Source of the DNA: Bacillus sp. 1NLA3E
GTDB taxonomy: Bacteria; Bacillota; Bacilli; Bacillales; Cytobacillaceae
DNA length: 64,000 nucleotides
Assembly (NCBI RefSeq): GCF_000242895.2
Contig: NC_021171.1
Location: 344,001 to 408,000, forward strand
Reading direction: 5' to 3'
Each line of letters begins with the position of its first letter. Positions within the stretch are counted from its first letter, which is position 1. Positions 63,589 through 64,000 of the stretch are shown here, piece by piece. The position numbers and the translations under genes are program-made. A model generated the notes under the pieces. That model saw nothing but the letters and a program-made list of their open reading frames with translations. It searched no databases and was not told the origin of the DNA.

Positions 63589-63633
63589 ACTGTGATAATT
63601 TATTATTGCAGTTTTTCTTATTTAGGGTATAAG
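63588..63633 (+). promoter_or_regulatory. Terminator of the 89-aa gene and overlapping corA promoter
   Basis: AACTG (63588-63592) pairs with CAGTT (63609-63613), with more inner A-T pairs, then TTTCTTATTT. TTGCAG (63606-63611) and TATAAG (63628-63633), 16 bases apart, form a candidate promoter for the corA leader that overlaps the hairpin. Confidence 0.55.
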
Positions 63634-63660
63634 ATAGATGATGGATTACAAACAATACGA

Positions 63661-63824
63661 AGGAGTTGATATTTTTGAGTAGTCAAGGTTCTCCTGACCC
63701 TGAACCGAACAGTCCAAACGAGGAAGTCGGATTTATCTTTTTTTGTAGCAGGAGTGATAAAATCAATCATATCAACTCTTTAAAAGGTACGTTTGCTTCC
63801 TCCAGCTAATGAGGAGGTTTTTAG
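63661..63824 (+). promoter_or_regulatory. Structured corA leader RNA
   Basis: The leader-ORF ribosome site in AAGGAGTTGATAT (63660-63672) is complementary over 13 bases (one G-T pair) to ATATCAACTCTTT (63769-63781). Close to corA, CTTCCTC (63796-63802) pairs with GAGGAGG (63811-63817), hiding the corA ribosome site with the leader stop codon TAA in the loop, and TTTTT follows. GGTTC (63687-63691) and GAACC (63702-63706) form a further small hairpin over the Pro codons. Confidence 0.55.
63675..63809 (+). CDS. Leader peptide upstream of corA, 44 residues
   Basis: From TTG 63675 an open frame of 44 codons starts SSQGSPDPEPNSPNEE and ends at TAA 63807, 15 bases before the corA start. AAGGAG lies nine bases before the TTG. 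The early Pro/Asp/Glu cluster resembles the EPDP segment of the enterobacterial leader peptide MgtL, whose translation responds to Mg2+. Because CorA is a Mg2+ channel, a Mg2+-sensing leader is an attractive inference. It could also be a short unrelated gene. Confidence 0.5.
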   Translation: MSSQGSPDPEPNSPNEEVGFIFFCSRSDKINHINSLKGTFASSS

Positions 63825-64000
63825 ATGATTGAATTTTACATTGCAAACGGGGAAAAAAAGATTGAGAAATTGGAAGAAATAACAAAAGGCTGCTGGATCA
63901 ATATGACCTCACCTAATGAGGAAGAGATTAATCTAGTTGCAAACAAACTAAATATCCCTGTTGACTTTATTAAAGATGCACTTGATGACGAGGAAAGATC
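63825..64000 (+). CDS. corA: CorA family magnesium transporter (partial, runs off the window)
   Basis: The first 58 codons are present and the gene continues past the end. The N-terminal domain shows the CorA pattern: CWINMTSPNEEEINLVANKLNIPVDFIKDALDDEE. The membrane part with GMN lies outside the window. GAGGAGG stands seven bases before ATG 63825 but can be hidden in a hairpin. The family imports Mg2+ (sometimes Co2+ or Ni2+). Expression may be tuned by the leader described above. Confidence 0.85.
   Translation, partial: MIEFYIANGEKKIEKLEEITKGCWINMTSPNEEEINLVANKLNIPVDFIKDALDDEER

Overview
The window is a low-GC Firmicute chromosome segment, almost certainly from a Bacillaceae genus close to Bacillus/Neobacillus. 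The evidence is gene order shared with Bacillus subtilis (yebG-purEKBCSQLFMNHD, yerABC-pcrB-pcrA-ligA-camS, gatCAB, yhbDEF), strong AGGAGG-type ribosome binding sites, and frequent U-tailed terminators. No rRNA, tRNA, prophage, CRISPR array or intact transposase gene was seen. The species cannot be named from sequence alone.

Left part (1-14000): the complete twelve-gene de novo purine operon. It is preceded by paired PurR boxes, a sigma-A promoter and a guanine-class purine riboswitch with terminators, and it closes with a very strong terminator after purD. The genes make IMP from PRPP; guanine/hypoxanthine (riboswitch) and PRPP/adenine status (PurR) would control them. An unexpected terminator and a foldable leader lie between purB and purC.

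14000-28000: a small convergent pair (DUF2892 and a 37-aa EYxxD protein), then yerA, yerB, yerC, pcrB, pcrA, ligA and camS (nucleobase metabolism, lipoproteins, glycerolipid, DNA repair and replication). These are followed by the P5C dehydrogenase gene and the isocitrate lyase gene, with a long leader in front of aceA.

28000-38700: gatCAB (Gln-tRNA amidation), an orphan KinB-like sensor kinase, dgkB, pncB (NAD salvage), two tiny minus-strand membrane proteins, and the rRNA methyltransferase rlmCD.

38700-64000: an accessory region with many one- or two-gene regulatory modules. These are HxlR/DoxX, a TauE-type exporter, TetR with an MMPL exporter, TrhA (hemolysin III) divergent from a DUF1836 regulator, a three-rhodanese lipoprotein, duplicated YkhA-type thioesterases, the YhbD-bactofilin operon, a second MMPL protein, LytTR with a CoA-transferase, a PhoX-like protein, an APC permease, an ApbE/ferric-reductase-like module, and the start of corA. 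This half carries about twelve copies of a palindromic repeat with GGTGCCTGACCCC arms, mostly behind genes where it can serve as a terminator; none was seen in the first 27 kb.

The most interesting signals are a 44-codon leader ORF with an SPDPEPNSPNEE segment just upstream of corA, whose Shine-Dalgarno can pair over 13 bp with downstream RNA; a Shine-Dalgarno for purC that is 54 nt from its start codon but can be brought close, or hidden, by two mutually exclusive hairpins; and a pair of AATCAA-N4-TTGATT palindromes spaced exactly 58 bp at two unlinked sites.
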